6,692 nt of DNA, from the NCBI GenBank assembly GCA_011049095.1, contig DSDE01000457.1, forward strand, positions 1 to 6,692, given 5' to 3'. Shown here in pieces: positions 1 to 6,543 of the stretch. Both the position numbers and the translations under genes were made by a program. Each line of letters opens with the position of its first letter. Positions within the stretch are counted from its first letter, which is position 1. The notes beneath the pieces are model-generated. The model saw nothing but the letters and a program-made list of their open reading frames with translations, ran no database searches and was not told where the DNA came from. This DNA is from Fidelibacterota bacterium. Its GTDB lineage: Bacteria; Fidelibacterota; Fidelibacteria; Fidelibacterales; DSDE01.

Positions 1-415
1 CCTCCGAAGTCTCTTTTTCCAGGAACCTTTTATAGGTCCCATAGGACCTATCCCCTTTATAGCAAAGAGACCGGATGAATTTTGATTTCGGGTGTTCTTT
101 CGCCCATTGCTTCAATCCTTTTTGCCTTAGAAAGTCTTCATAGTCAAGCAGCAGTTCCTCCAGGCTGGCCCTGGCAACCCCGACCAGTTTTAATTCAAAC
201 TTTTTAGATGTTCCTGAAGCCATACACCCTTCGGCAATGTTCTGCTTTCCACTTCTGGCTGCCTGAACCATCTGGTCGTGAGTCCGTGAACGTCGGTCGA
301 TAAACCGGTTGCAAAAGACGGCCGTACCGTCATACACAATCTCGGACATCTGGTACGATTTCAGATCACGATAGCCGCCATGTGGCGTGATTGCGCACGG
401 TGTATTTCTTTTCAA
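1..415 (-). CDS. Four-helix-bundle (S23/IVP-like, 'suffix domain' type) protein, 3' end cut by window edge
   Basis: The frame is open for 138 codons from a TTG at 415 to the window edge. The residues that identify it are PHGGYRDLKSYQ near residues 11-22, RSRTHDQMVQAARSG at 42-56, QNIAEG at 58-63 and ARASLEELLLDYEDFLRQ at 81-98. This is the pattern of the bacterial four-helix-bundle family related to proteins encoded in 23S rRNA intervening sequences and to the Avd accessory protein of diversity-generating retroelements. Three helices are visible (about 20-38, 45-63 and 70-98); from memory, relatives run to roughly 190-210 residues, so the fourth helix and the end lie outside. Biochemical function is unknown for this family; small basic nucleic-acid-binding oligomers are an inference. 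TTG is chosen because a GGGAGG site lies four bases upstream, an in-frame stop (430-428) precludes anything longer, and the next ATG (codon 23) would remove the conserved PHGGY. It follows cas7c on the same strand with no visible terminator. I am sure of the family, not of any role in CRISPR. Confidence 0.85.
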   Translation of the reverse strand, partial: MKRNTPCAITPHGGYRDLKSYQMSEIVYDGTAVFCNRFIDRRSRTHDQMVQAARSGKQNIAEGCMASGTSKKFELKLVGVARASLEELLLDYEDFLRQKGLKQWAKEHPKSKFIRSLCYKGDRSYGTYKRFLEKETSE

Positions 416-419
416 TCTT

Positions 420-425
420 CCTCCC
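420..425 (-). promoter_or_regulatory. Ribosome binding site for the four-helix-bundle gene
   Basis: The minus strand reads GGGAGG, then AAGA, then the TTG at 415-413. The spacing of four bases is short, but the match to the Shine-Dalgarno core is strong. It decides the non-ATG start, since no ATG or GTG is available upstream in that frame. Confidence 0.6.
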
Positions 426-445
426 TTTTAAAAACGTCCCTTTTA
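422..445. repeat. Short direct repeat, 9-base unit with 15-base period
   Basis: TCCCTTTTA occurs at 422-430 and again at 437-445 on the plus strand (TAAAAGGGA on the minus strand). The copy nearer the four-helix-bundle gene contributes most of its ribosome binding site. Two copies this short could be chance, slippage or a small operator; nothing else supports a function. Confidence 0.35.
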
Positions 446-536
446 GACCGCAACCTGCGTCTTCAAATCGTGGTAGCGGCCCGGTGGAAATATGGATTTG
501 ATAATATCGTTTTTTTATAAACATTGTATTTCTCAC

Positions 537-1433
537 TTATTTGTAAAGTCCCTCCAATTCTTTCCCTTCGAGCGGATTGAGCTGTTCAGGAACAAGATCG
601 CCCAATGTGTCAAGTTCGTAAGAACCGTCCTGTTTTACCTTCAATGCACGATGAACTTTTACAGAGGCATATTGCCCGTTTGGGCAATTATGTTTCCACC
701 AAATCACTTTCAAGACTTCCATGCTGCCTTCAGGACGTGCTGTTGAAGCGTCATTGACGAACAGACTTTGAAGTGCTCTTTTGATTTGCTCGGCATCGTC
801 ATCAGAGAAGCCTGTCTTTCCTGCAAGTTGCGTGTTGATAGCACCATAGGTTACATAAATGCCTTTATCAACACGATGCTTCATACCCATTGTGTCGGAA
901 CCTTTCTTATTGGGTTCTTTTTCGTTGGTCTCTAAATTGACACTTTTTACAATTTGCAGACTATCCGGTGTTATCGGTTCGACGCTAAATGCACTTTGAA
1001 TGGTTACCGGACCGCGTATTCCGACAGAAACACCATCACTACCCTCACCTCCCTTAAAGGCAAAAACTTGCCCGAAGGCGCGCACATCAAACCATTCTTT
1101 GGGAGCGTTGATTCTTGTATCCGCAGATTCGATTTTATTTTCTTTTTCTGCTTGTTTCCACCTAACCTCTGCCGCTTTAAAACGATCATTAAGCGAGCGA
1201 AAGTCATCTCCCGGTGCGCGGTTGTCATCTGATTGAACAAAAATGGATTCTCCCATATCCTGCAGACGGTTGCGAATTTTGCGTTTGAGACAAACGTCTG
1301 AAATTTCACCGTATCCATCATAGGTTTGGCGAGGACGGTTGCCGTTAAGCGGGTCTCCGTTTGGATTCGCCCGTTTAACAGAGACAATTACTGCAAAATC
1401 GATTTTGTTCGAAAGACTAATATTTTTATTCAT
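537..1433 (-). CDS. cas7c: Type I-C Cascade backbone subunit Cas7c (Csd2)
   Basis: This 298-residue RAMP protein forms the helical backbone of the I-C effector complex by polymerising along the crRNA spacer in the cytoplasm. Seen in the sequence: the N-terminal RAMP strand followed by RANPNGDPLNGNRPRQ (21-36), GEISDVCLKRKIRN (42-55), FDVRAFGQVFA (115-125), GIRGPVTIQSAFSVEP (138-153), the DTMGMKHRVDKGIYVTYG segment (180-197) and the RPEGSMEVLKVIWWKHN segment (233-249). These are the landmarks of the Csd2/Cas7 family, and the length is normal. A longer frame opens at an ATG at 1460, but GGAGG at 1444-1440 sits six bases before the ATG at 1433, and the protein then begins MNKN, which is typical. 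The start overlaps the cas8c stop by eight bases (ATGAATAA), so translation is probably coupled to cas8c and to the internal cas11c. It is the last recognisable cas gene in the window. Confidence 0.96.
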   Translation of the reverse strand: MNKNISLSNKIDFAVIVSVKRANPNGDPLNGNRPRQTYDGYGEISDVCLKRKIRNRLQDMGESIFVQSDDNRAPGDDFRSLNDRFKAAEVRWKQAEKENKIESADTRINAPKEWFDVRAFGQVFAFKGGEGSDGVSVGIRGPVTIQSAFSVEPITPDSLQIVKSVNLETNEKEPNKKGSDTMGMKHRVDKGIYVTYGAINTQLAGKTGFSDDDAEQIKRALQSLFVNDASTARPEGSMEVLKVIWWKHNCPNGQYASVKVHRALKVKQDGSYELDTLGDLVPEQLNPLEGKELEGLYK

Positions 1434-1836
1434 TGCTATCCTCCGTTCCTGTTTTCTCATTTAAATTTTTATTTTTATCTGAAACATTCGTAAAGCTATC
1501 GATATAGGCACGTTCATGATAATACCCAATCAGAAAAGAACCATTTAGCGGTACATCTTTTTCATAATCTCCAGGTATAAACTTATCCATAATTGCTTGT
1601 AGCTCACGAAAACCATAACTCTTTTTGACCTTTTGAATATACGGATTCAAACAACTGTGTATTGTTTGCCAAGTCCTGAATGGATGTTGAGTAAACGCCT
1701 GCATATGTCTGATAGCAGCAGTAACCATGCGGTCTTTGCCCTGTTTATAAAGGGCATATTCCTCTAGTTTATCTGCCGCGCCAAGCAGTCTACCGTAAAG
1801 GTAATCACGATCTGTTCTGTCAAGTTCAATGCTCAA
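1426..1836 (-). CDS. cas11c: Internally initiated small subunit Cas11c, in frame with the 3' end of cas8c
   Basis: In studied type I-C systems (Desulfovibrio vulgaris is the established case) the Cascade small subunit has no gene of its own and is made by internal initiation near the end of cas8c. The same arrangement is visible here. A perfect AGGAGG (1850-1845) lies eight bases before a TTG (1836-1834) that is codon 530 of cas8c. Initiation there would give a 136-residue protein starting LSIELDRTDRDYLYGRLLGA, ending at the shared cas8c stop. The LDxTxxxYxxGRL stretch near the start matches the position where other Cas11c proteins begin, and the remainder is largely helical and basic (KVKKSYGFRELQ), as expected for a subunit that lines the complex along the DNA strands. 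The length fits. The family role is established; initiation at this TTG is inferred from the site and not demonstrated. Confidence 0.8.
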   Translation of the reverse strand: MSIELDRTDRDYLYGRLLGAADKLEEYALYKQGKDRMVTAAIRHMQAFTQHPFRTWQTIHSCLNPYIQKVKKSYGFRELQAIMDKFIPGDYEKDVPLNGSFLIGYYHERAYIDSFTNVSDKNKNLNEKTGTEDSNE

Positions 1837-3423
1837 TTTATAATCCTCCTTTTTACGTTGTTTATAATCTTTGCGCACCAACGCACACGCTGTTGATACG
1901 ACCTGCTCAAAACGATTCCGATCAAATTTGTTTTGCTTTGTAATCCCCAATGGATTAGAAACCCGTCGGAGAGCTGCTATCACAAAATCCATTGGTAAAA
2001 ATGCTCCGTCAAAGATGCAACGGAGCAATCGTTCTCTTGCCGCTTTTTTAATTTTTGTATAGCTCTTATCTTCACCACCGCGGGGCTTACCGTGTACCGC
2101 TTCGATAATTTTGTCTACGGACGGCGCGCCTATGTAAAAAACAAATTTTTGATTTTCTTTGTCCCAAAACTGTTGTTTCCATTTACATCCCTCATGCCAA
2201 TCAGCTATTCTTTCGAGATATTCGTTTCGGTCTAATTCACGGTAAAACGTAATGGACAATCGCCCTTTTGTTGATGCATCTAACGCTATCACTGCTGTCT
2301 TGGCATGTTTCTCCAAAGTATTACCATATTTAAAGCTGTCAAGAGATTTTCTCAATGCCTCAGCATAGTCAAGTCCCATATTAGCACGAAGTTCAGTCTG
2401 AATATCATTTTCTGTCTTGAATCCGGAACTATGTATGATAGCCGAAAGACTGTCATTCTCGACCGGCGGCGGCAATAATTTCTCTGTTGAGCCAATTGTA
2501 AAAGATAAAATCACCTGTTCTCCGCAGTAGTATCCCCGATCATTGATAAGATACCGTAAAAACTGGTGCGCTTTCTGCGAACTCTCATATCCGATAGACA
2601 CCGCTTGTGATGAGTCTTCAAATTTACCTCGGAATGTGTAGTTTTCATCGTCGTTATCTGAAACTAGCTTTGCATTTGCAGCATTTCTTATGGAAATTTT
2701 TTTAGGATGGAAGATAGCAGCAGGTTCCTTATCGTTACCTTCTATATAGTCTAATGATATTGCATCTTTGAATCTTGTCTGCTCTTTCAGCTGTTTCTTT
2801 TCACCTGAAGACAATTTCAGTTTGTCGGTCAGCATCTTTTGGGCCTTTTTTTTCTCTTCGGCCCGTTTGGCTTTTATATCCAAATAATATTGATGCCATG
2901 CATAAAAAAATATTTCATCTTCCCATACTTTAGACTGTAATTGCCCCTGTATTTCAACCTGAAAAATAATGTTTGTTTTGTCTTTAATTCCTATTTCTGA
3001 CAAATCAGAGGCAACAGTCTTTTTTTTAATATAGTTATAAATAGCCTTTACCTTTTCTGTAGAAAAAGAGGATTCAGAAAAATCTTTAAGTTGCCCCATA
3101 TAAGCATCATATTTCTTTCCTTCTCCTTTAAGATATTCATATTGATCAAAAATCGGATGTGGTGAAATACCACTTGACCTGCCCATACTTTCTTCTGTAA
3201 CCGGGATTGTAATATTTACGAGAGGGTTTCCTGGGCTTTTCAAAGATGGGTTCGATTTTTTTTCGATTTTGTCATAACGGATAAATTTTCCATTCCCATC
3301 AATAACAATTATAATTATCATGTCCCCGTTATTTGAAATAGTTGTTGTCGATAGGGGATACGTCTTTTTAAATGCATCCGCATTTTTATCATAGCTTTCT
3401 GCCAAGTGCTGCCAAAATCCCAT
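1426..3423 (-). CDS. cas8c: Type I-C Cascade large subunit Cas8c (Csd1)
   Basis: This 665-residue protein is the large subunit of I-C Cascade, which recognises the PAM and starts unwinding of target DNA. Recognition rests on the MGFWQHLAESYDKN start, the central stretch GRLSITFYRELDRNEYLERI (387-406) followed by ADWHEGCKW, the YLYGRLLGAADKLEEYA segment (541-557) and the C-terminal FLIGYYHERAYI (630-641), all typical of Csd1. Position between cas5c and cas7c confirms it. It appears to be at the long end for the family; a highly charged lysine-rich segment at about 183-218 and a tail after 645 may account for part of this. Its start lies two bases after the cas5c stop, with GGAGG (3435-3431) inside the cas5c end, so translation is probably coupled. 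The last 136 codons double as cas11c. Base composition is AT-rich (17 of 60 bases are G or C at 3001-3060), and the coding strand has two runs of eight A. Confidence 0.95.
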   Translation of the reverse strand: MGFWQHLAESYDKNADAFKKTYPLSTTTISNNGDMIIIIVIDGNGKFIRYDKIEKKSNPSLKSPGNPLVNITIPVTEESMGRSSGISPHPIFDQYEYLKGEGKKYDAYMGQLKDFSESSFSTEKVKAIYNYIKKKTVASDLSEIGIKDKTNIIFQVEIQGQLQSKVWEDEIFFYAWHQYYLDIKAKRAEEKKKAQKMLTDKLKLSSGEKKQLKEQTRFKDAISLDYIEGNDKEPAAIFHPKKISIRNAANAKLVSDNDDENYTFRGKFEDSSQAVSIGYESSQKAHQFLRYLINDRGYYCGEQVILSFTIGSTEKLLPPPVENDSLSAIIHSSGFKTENDIQTELRANMGLDYAEALRKSLDSFKYGNTLEKHAKTAVIALDASTKGRLSITFYRELDRNEYLERIADWHEGCKWKQQFWDKENQKFVFYIGAPSVDKIIEAVHGKPRGGEDKSYTKIKKAARERLLRCIFDGAFLPMDFVIAALRRVSNPLGITKQNKFDRNRFEQVVSTACALVRKDYKQRKKEDYKLSIELDRTDRDYLYGRLLGAADKLEEYALYKQGKDRMVTAAIRHMQAFTQHPFRTWQTIHSCLNPYIQKVKKSYGFRELQAIMDKFIPGDYEKDVPLNGSFLIGYYHERAYIDSFTNVSDKNKNLNEKTGTEDSNE
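1440..1444 (-). promoter_or_regulatory. Ribosome binding site setting the cas7c start at 1433
   Basis: GGAGG on the minus strand lies within the last codons of cas8c, six bases before the ATG at 1433-1431. The alternative ATG at 1460 has no comparable site, so this motif decides the start and removes nine residues from the longest frame. Confidence 0.8.
1845..1850 (-). promoter_or_regulatory. Internal Shine-Dalgarno sequence driving cas11c
   Basis: The minus strand reads AAAAAGGAGGATTATAAATTG inside the cas8c reading frame. A six-of-six AGGAGG match with eight-base spacing to an in-frame TTG, placed just before the small-subunit domain, is hard to explain by coding constraint alone, although the Lys-Lys-Glu-Asp codons permit it. 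Confidence 0.78.
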
Positions 3424-3425
3424 GA

Positions 3426-4166
3426 TTATGCCTCCATTGATAGATCCGCCACGGCGGGGTCGTCTTTAACGGGTAAGAAATTGCATTCATCCTCAAACTC
3501 TTTCCTGGTCATCTTGCGGATGAAACGCCGCATATTCAGATCACAGTCCCTGGGCATTGGAAACTCGATGATACCGTTTACCATTTTTGGCCTCCACAAA
3601 CGCACGACAAGCTCATCATTCCCTGTTTCATCGGGATAGTCGTATCCGTGAAACATCACTCCAAAATCTAATTCACCATAATGGCTGTAAAAGCTTTCGC
3701 CTTCCTCTCCAAAAACACAAGGTTCGACATACCCCTGGCATTCCCTTGTTCCGAGGAAAATATCCCGGCGTCCGCCTTTTTCGATACTGCGCCTGGCGAT
3801 ATTATGATGTTTATGTTCGTCGCGGTCATGCTCCAGATTATCTCGATGATCGTTCCAGTCAAAATGAGCAAGCACCTGATATTCTACATCTTTTAAATAA
3901 GTATAATAAGAAAGATCATTCCCGCCGCTCATTTTTATTGGTTTAATCCCCTTTGACTCCGTTTGAATTTTTTTCATCACCCGAATAGCATCTATATACC
4001 AAATAAAAGTCGGCTTCCAGTAGACGCTTTCGAGAATACCTTTAAGTGCCTGATAGGTTGGAACCTGATAAGAGAATTTTTCCCCGCCGACCCGCGTCAC
4101 CGGATCTGAAAACATCGCATATCGACCGGAAACTTTAAACTCAACTGAGTTGCGTTTTCTATCCAT
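3426..4166 (-). CDS. cas5c: Type I-C crRNA-processing endoribonuclease Cas5c (Cas5d)
   Basis: In type I-C systems, which lack Cas6, this 246-residue RAMP protein cuts the pre-crRNA within the repeat, stays on the 5' handle and caps Cascade. Seen in the sequence: the N-terminal RAMP strand FKVSGRYAMFSDPVTRVGGEK (split at 10-30), YQVPTYQALKGILESVYWKP (33-52), and HKHHNIARRS (118-127) followed by GGRRDIFLGTRECQGYV (131-147), all family signatures. In the Bacillus halodurans enzyme the catalytic residues are reported as Tyr46, Lys116 and His117. Here Tyr49, Lys119 and His120 are the apparent equivalents, with the same offset of three, so activity is probably kept. The start is set by AGGAGG seven bases upstream. 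It begins 21 bases after the cas3 stop and ends two bases before cas8c. Length is normal. Confidence 0.96.
   Translation of the reverse strand: MDRKRNSVEFKVSGRYAMFSDPVTRVGGEKFSYQVPTYQALKGILESVYWKPTFIWYIDAIRVMKKIQTESKGIKPIKMSGGNDLSYYTYLKDVEYQVLAHFDWNDHRDNLEHDRDEHKHHNIARRSIEKGGRRDIFLGTRECQGYVEPCVFGEEGESFYSHYGELDFGVMFHGYDYPDETGNDELVVRLWRPKMVNGIIEFPMPRDCDLNMRRFIRKMTRKEFEDECNFLPVKDDPAVADLSMEA
3431..3435 (-). promoter_or_regulatory. Ribosome binding site of cas8c
   Basis: GGAGG on the minus strand lies seven bases before the cas8c ATG (3423-3421) and within the last sense codons of cas5c (Met-Glu-Ala-stop). The nesting supports coupled translation of the two genes. Confidence 0.75.
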
Positions 4167-4173
4167 ACTGACA

Positions 4174-4179
4174 CCTCCT
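4174..4179 (-). promoter_or_regulatory. Ribosome binding site of cas5c
   Basis: The minus strand reads AGGAGG, then TGTCAGT, then the ATG at 4166-4164. It lies in the 21-base gap after the cas3 stop and is the strongest conventional site in the operon. Confidence 0.8.
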
Positions 4180-4187
4180 ATTCTATT

Positions 4188-6482
4188 TTACACATATAAA
4201 AAAGACATCATCGCCTCACGCTTCAAACCTTGCTCAGCCACGTCGTAATAATCCGGGCTTAACAAGTAAAAGGCTTCATCTATTTTCACAATCGCCCGCT
4301 CCACATATTCAAGTTTTTCCAACACATTGGAATAAATAGAAACCGTGTATCCCTGGAGCTTTTTCAATATGCGCATTTTTTCTTTTGGATCATAACAAGC
4401 CTGAAAATCTGTAACGAGCTGCAGGGCGTTACCATACGGGACAACAATACCAATCTGCAAACCGTCAATCACAGTAAACTCATCCGCAGCTGTTCGAAAA
4501 GCGCTGGGCAAACCAGTGTAAACCTCGTTATTACGGCTCCGATAAGCACTCATTCCAACCGCGTTGTTGTTGAGCAAATTGTAAATTGTTGTATTGCCAT
4601 CTTTAGTGCGATAATCCATTTTACCTCTGTTATTTCCTTCTTGCTGGTCGAAGAAATAATACTTGTAAAATAAATTGATCGCTTCATTACTTAATAAATT
4701 TTCGCCCTGTTTTTCACGAAACACTCTTTTTGTCACCACTTTGCCTTCTTTAATTTCTGGCAAGCGGGAAAGTCTTTCACCCTTCACATCAACTACAAAA
4801 ATCATCTGAAGCTTTGAATATTCTTTGTTTCGATTACAGCGCCCTGCCGCCTGAATAATGCTGTCCATGCCTGCTTCCGCGCGAATGACACAGTCAAATG
4901 ATACATCCACGCCAGCTTCAATTAGTTGAGTACTGACGCACAACGTGACCCGTTTTGTCTTGGGGTTCAGGTTTTTCTCTATGCGTTTAAGAACATGCGA
5001 GCGGTGAGCAGGGCATAGGTCGGTTGTTAAAAATGCTTTCTCACAATCTATCGTTTTGCATTGTTCATACACACCACGCGCATCTGCTCTTGTGTTCAAA
5101 ATAACAAGTGTGCTTTTCCCCTGCTCAATTTGCGACCTGGCCAGCTCCGAAATTTGTTCATGATCCATTATCGATTGTGTTTTATCTCCAATTTTGACTC
5201 GTTTAAATATTTTCAATTGATCCGTTGTCATACTGATAATATCCGGCTTTTCAGACAATATAACCTTTCGTTCGGTCTCATGAAGATGAGGCTGAGTAGC
5301 CGTGCAGAGAAGTATAGTTGATTTGCCGAAGTAATGTAGAAAATTGACTGCTTCATTGAACAGGTGGACACATTTGATTGGCAAGGCCTGAATTTCATCA
5401 AAAATCAAAACCGCTTCTGACATATTGTGGAACTTGCGGAGCTTTGACGCCTTGTTGCTGTAAATTGTCTCCAGGAACTGCACCATCGTTGTCAAAATAA
5501 TCGGGCTGTCCCAGCGCGATGCCAGCAACCGGTACTGCTCCTCATCATCGTCATTATCAGGCACTTCAATATTAGAATGATGCTCAAAAATCAATTCACC
5601 GCTGTTGTCCGAAAATACTTTATGCAGATTGGATGCAGTTTGATCGAGAATAGATAAATATGGAATAACGTAGATTATACGCTTTAGTTTGTGCGTTTTT
5701 ACATGTTCTAACGCAAACCGCAAACTAGACAATGTTTTCCCGCCACCTGTTGGAACGGACAACGTATATATCCCCTGCTGACGACTGCCTGCTTTTTGGG
5801 ATTGCTCTGATATATTTTTTCGAATTTTATCGATATCACTTTTTCCGGAGAATCCTGCCAGAAATGTTTCTAACTGCTGAGTTAGATTTTCCCAATCCGG
5901 AATTTCTTCGTTAATTTCCAAGTCCGCACTATTGCATCTATCCGCATCCACAACACACGAATAAATCGCTTTGGTAAGAAGATGCAACATAAAAAGAGGC
6001 CACTTTAATTTCCTTGCTTGACACTTTTTAATAAAATGGAGGATTTCCGTTTTCAATGCTGCTTCATCAATGCTGGGATTAAATGCTTTTAATGCTTCCT
6101 CATAGTGAAGCTTGTCTTCGCTTTTATTGGTTTTAACAGACAATGTCCTTTGCCCATCAGTGATGTTATCAAATAAACCATTATGATGGGTTGCGATGAT
6201 ATTGCCGATGATGTCGGCAACTAAAGGATGACGTATAATATCTTTTACAAACTTCGCTCCTTGTAAGGCGTGAATAACCTCCCCGCGTGTTACCTTCTCG
6301 CCAGCCAGACTACGTTTCAGATAATCTTGAAAAGCCTGTGCGAACTTCCCCAAATCATGCAGAAGGCCGGCCGAATAGGCTGTATTCTCACAGCAGAAAA
6401 CCCTGGCAAATGCTTTTGCAAGATCAGCCGTAGCCCGAAGGTGATCAAACAGTTTCTGATTTTTTCGCGCGTAATAAGTCAT
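4188..6482 (-). CDS. cas3: Type I-C Cas3, HD nuclease fused to superfamily 2 helicase
   Basis: Cas3 is recruited by target-bound Cascade and degrades DNA while translocating. From the ATG at 6482 the protein has 764 residues. HD domain: DHLRATAD with His14, LLHDLGKF with His42-Asp43, His71 in VIHALQGAKF, IATHHNGL with His99-His100, and VDADRCNS near 178-185. Helicase: Walker A PTGGGKT (244-250), DEIQ box (362-365), TATQP (394-398), motif V STQLIEAGVDVSF (517-529) and motif VI QAAGRCNRN (544-552). All key residues are present, so the enzyme should be active. The reading frame is open further, to a TTG at 6671, but those 63 extra residues are an out-of-frame translation of another Cas3 N-terminus and match nothing I know for Cas3, whereas TYYARKNQ aligns with the usual family start. 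The ATG has only a weak GGA upstream. The remnant's frame overlaps the start and stops at 6445, so coupled re-initiation is possible. Confidence 0.95.
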   Translation of the reverse strand: MTYYARKNQKLFDHLRATADLAKAFARVFCCENTAYSAGLLHDLGKFAQAFQDYLKRSLAGEKVTRGEVIHALQGAKFVKDIIRHPLVADIIGNIIATHHNGLFDNITDGQRTLSVKTNKSEDKLHYEEALKAFNPSIDEAALKTEILHFIKKCQARKLKWPLFMLHLLTKAIYSCVVDADRCNSADLEINEEIPDWENLTQQLETFLAGFSGKSDIDKIRKNISEQSQKAGSRQQGIYTLSVPTGGGKTLSSLRFALEHVKTHKLKRIIYVIPYLSILDQTASNLHKVFSDNSGELIFEHHSNIEVPDNDDDEEQYRLLASRWDSPIILTTMVQFLETIYSNKASKLRKFHNMSEAVLIFDEIQALPIKCVHLFNEAVNFLHYFGKSTILLCTATQPHLHETERKVILSEKPDIISMTTDQLKIFKRVKIGDKTQSIMDHEQISELARSQIEQGKSTLVILNTRADARGVYEQCKTIDCEKAFLTTDLCPAHRSHVLKRIEKNLNPKTKRVTLCVSTQLIEAGVDVSFDCVIRAEAGMDSIIQAAGRCNRNKEYSKLQMIFVVDVKGERLSRLPEIKEGKVVTKRVFREKQGENLLSNEAINLFYKYYFFDQQEGNNRGKMDYRTKDGNTTIYNLLNNNAVGMSAYRSRNNEVYTGLPSAFRTAADEFTVIDGLQIGIVVPYGNALQLVTDFQACYDPKEKMRILKKLQGYTVSIYSNVLEKLEYVERAIVKIDEAFYLLSPDYYDVAEQGLKREAMMSFLYV

Positions 6483-6543
6483 AGTGAAATCCGTGAGAAT
6501 GCTCTGATAAAAACCACACTGTACTGTATGGCCTGGACGCTTC

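Larger units (their letters stand above)
416..536. other. Spacer between cas7c and the four-helix-bundle gene
   Basis: These 121 bases hold no recognisable gene, CRISPR repeat, tRNA or intrinsic terminator. On the minus strand the cas7c stop is followed at once by GTG, opening a 56-codon frame (536-366) with no well-placed ribosome binding site and no recognisable homology. A weak hairpin (GACGCA-GGT-TGCGGTC, with a bulged G) lies at about 442-457, but no U-run follows it. A TATTAT hexamer near 504-509 on the minus strand could be a -10 element, but I see no convincing -35. Type I-C operons usually continue into cas4 here, and no trace of cas4 is readable. Confidence 0.5.

Noticed and set aside
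405..426. Minus-strand GGGAGGAAGATTGAAAAG resembles the 3' end of type I-C CRISPR repeats (GGATTGAAA)
   Set aside because: The resemblance is short, occurs once, lacks the hairpin half of a repeat, and is explained by the ribosome binding site and start of the four-helix-bundle gene.
442..457. Hairpin between cas7c and the four-helix-bundle gene as a terminator
   Set aside because: The stem is short with a bulge and there is no following U-run on the minus strand.
366..536. 56-codon frame starting GTG directly after the cas7c stop on the minus strand
   Set aside because: It has no ribosome binding site at a workable distance, no recognisable motif (not a Cas4 N-terminus), and it overlaps the well-supported four-helix-bundle gene.
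492..746. Plus-strand open frames, for example 492-746, 954-1232, 3681-3896, 5061-5321 and 6270-6626
   Set aside because: They lie opposite strongly supported cas genes, have no family motifs, and read as shadow frames.
1434..1460. Upstream ATG for cas7c at 1460
   Set aside because: It would add nine basic residues and extend the overlap with cas8c, while the ATG at 1433 has a GGAGG at six-base spacing and gives a typical Cas7c N-terminus.
1989..2007. Met478 of cas8c as an alternative Cas11c start
   Set aside because: The nearest purine-rich site (GGAG) is 11 bases away and the product would include more of the large subunit than known Cas11c; the TTG at 1836 has a far better site.
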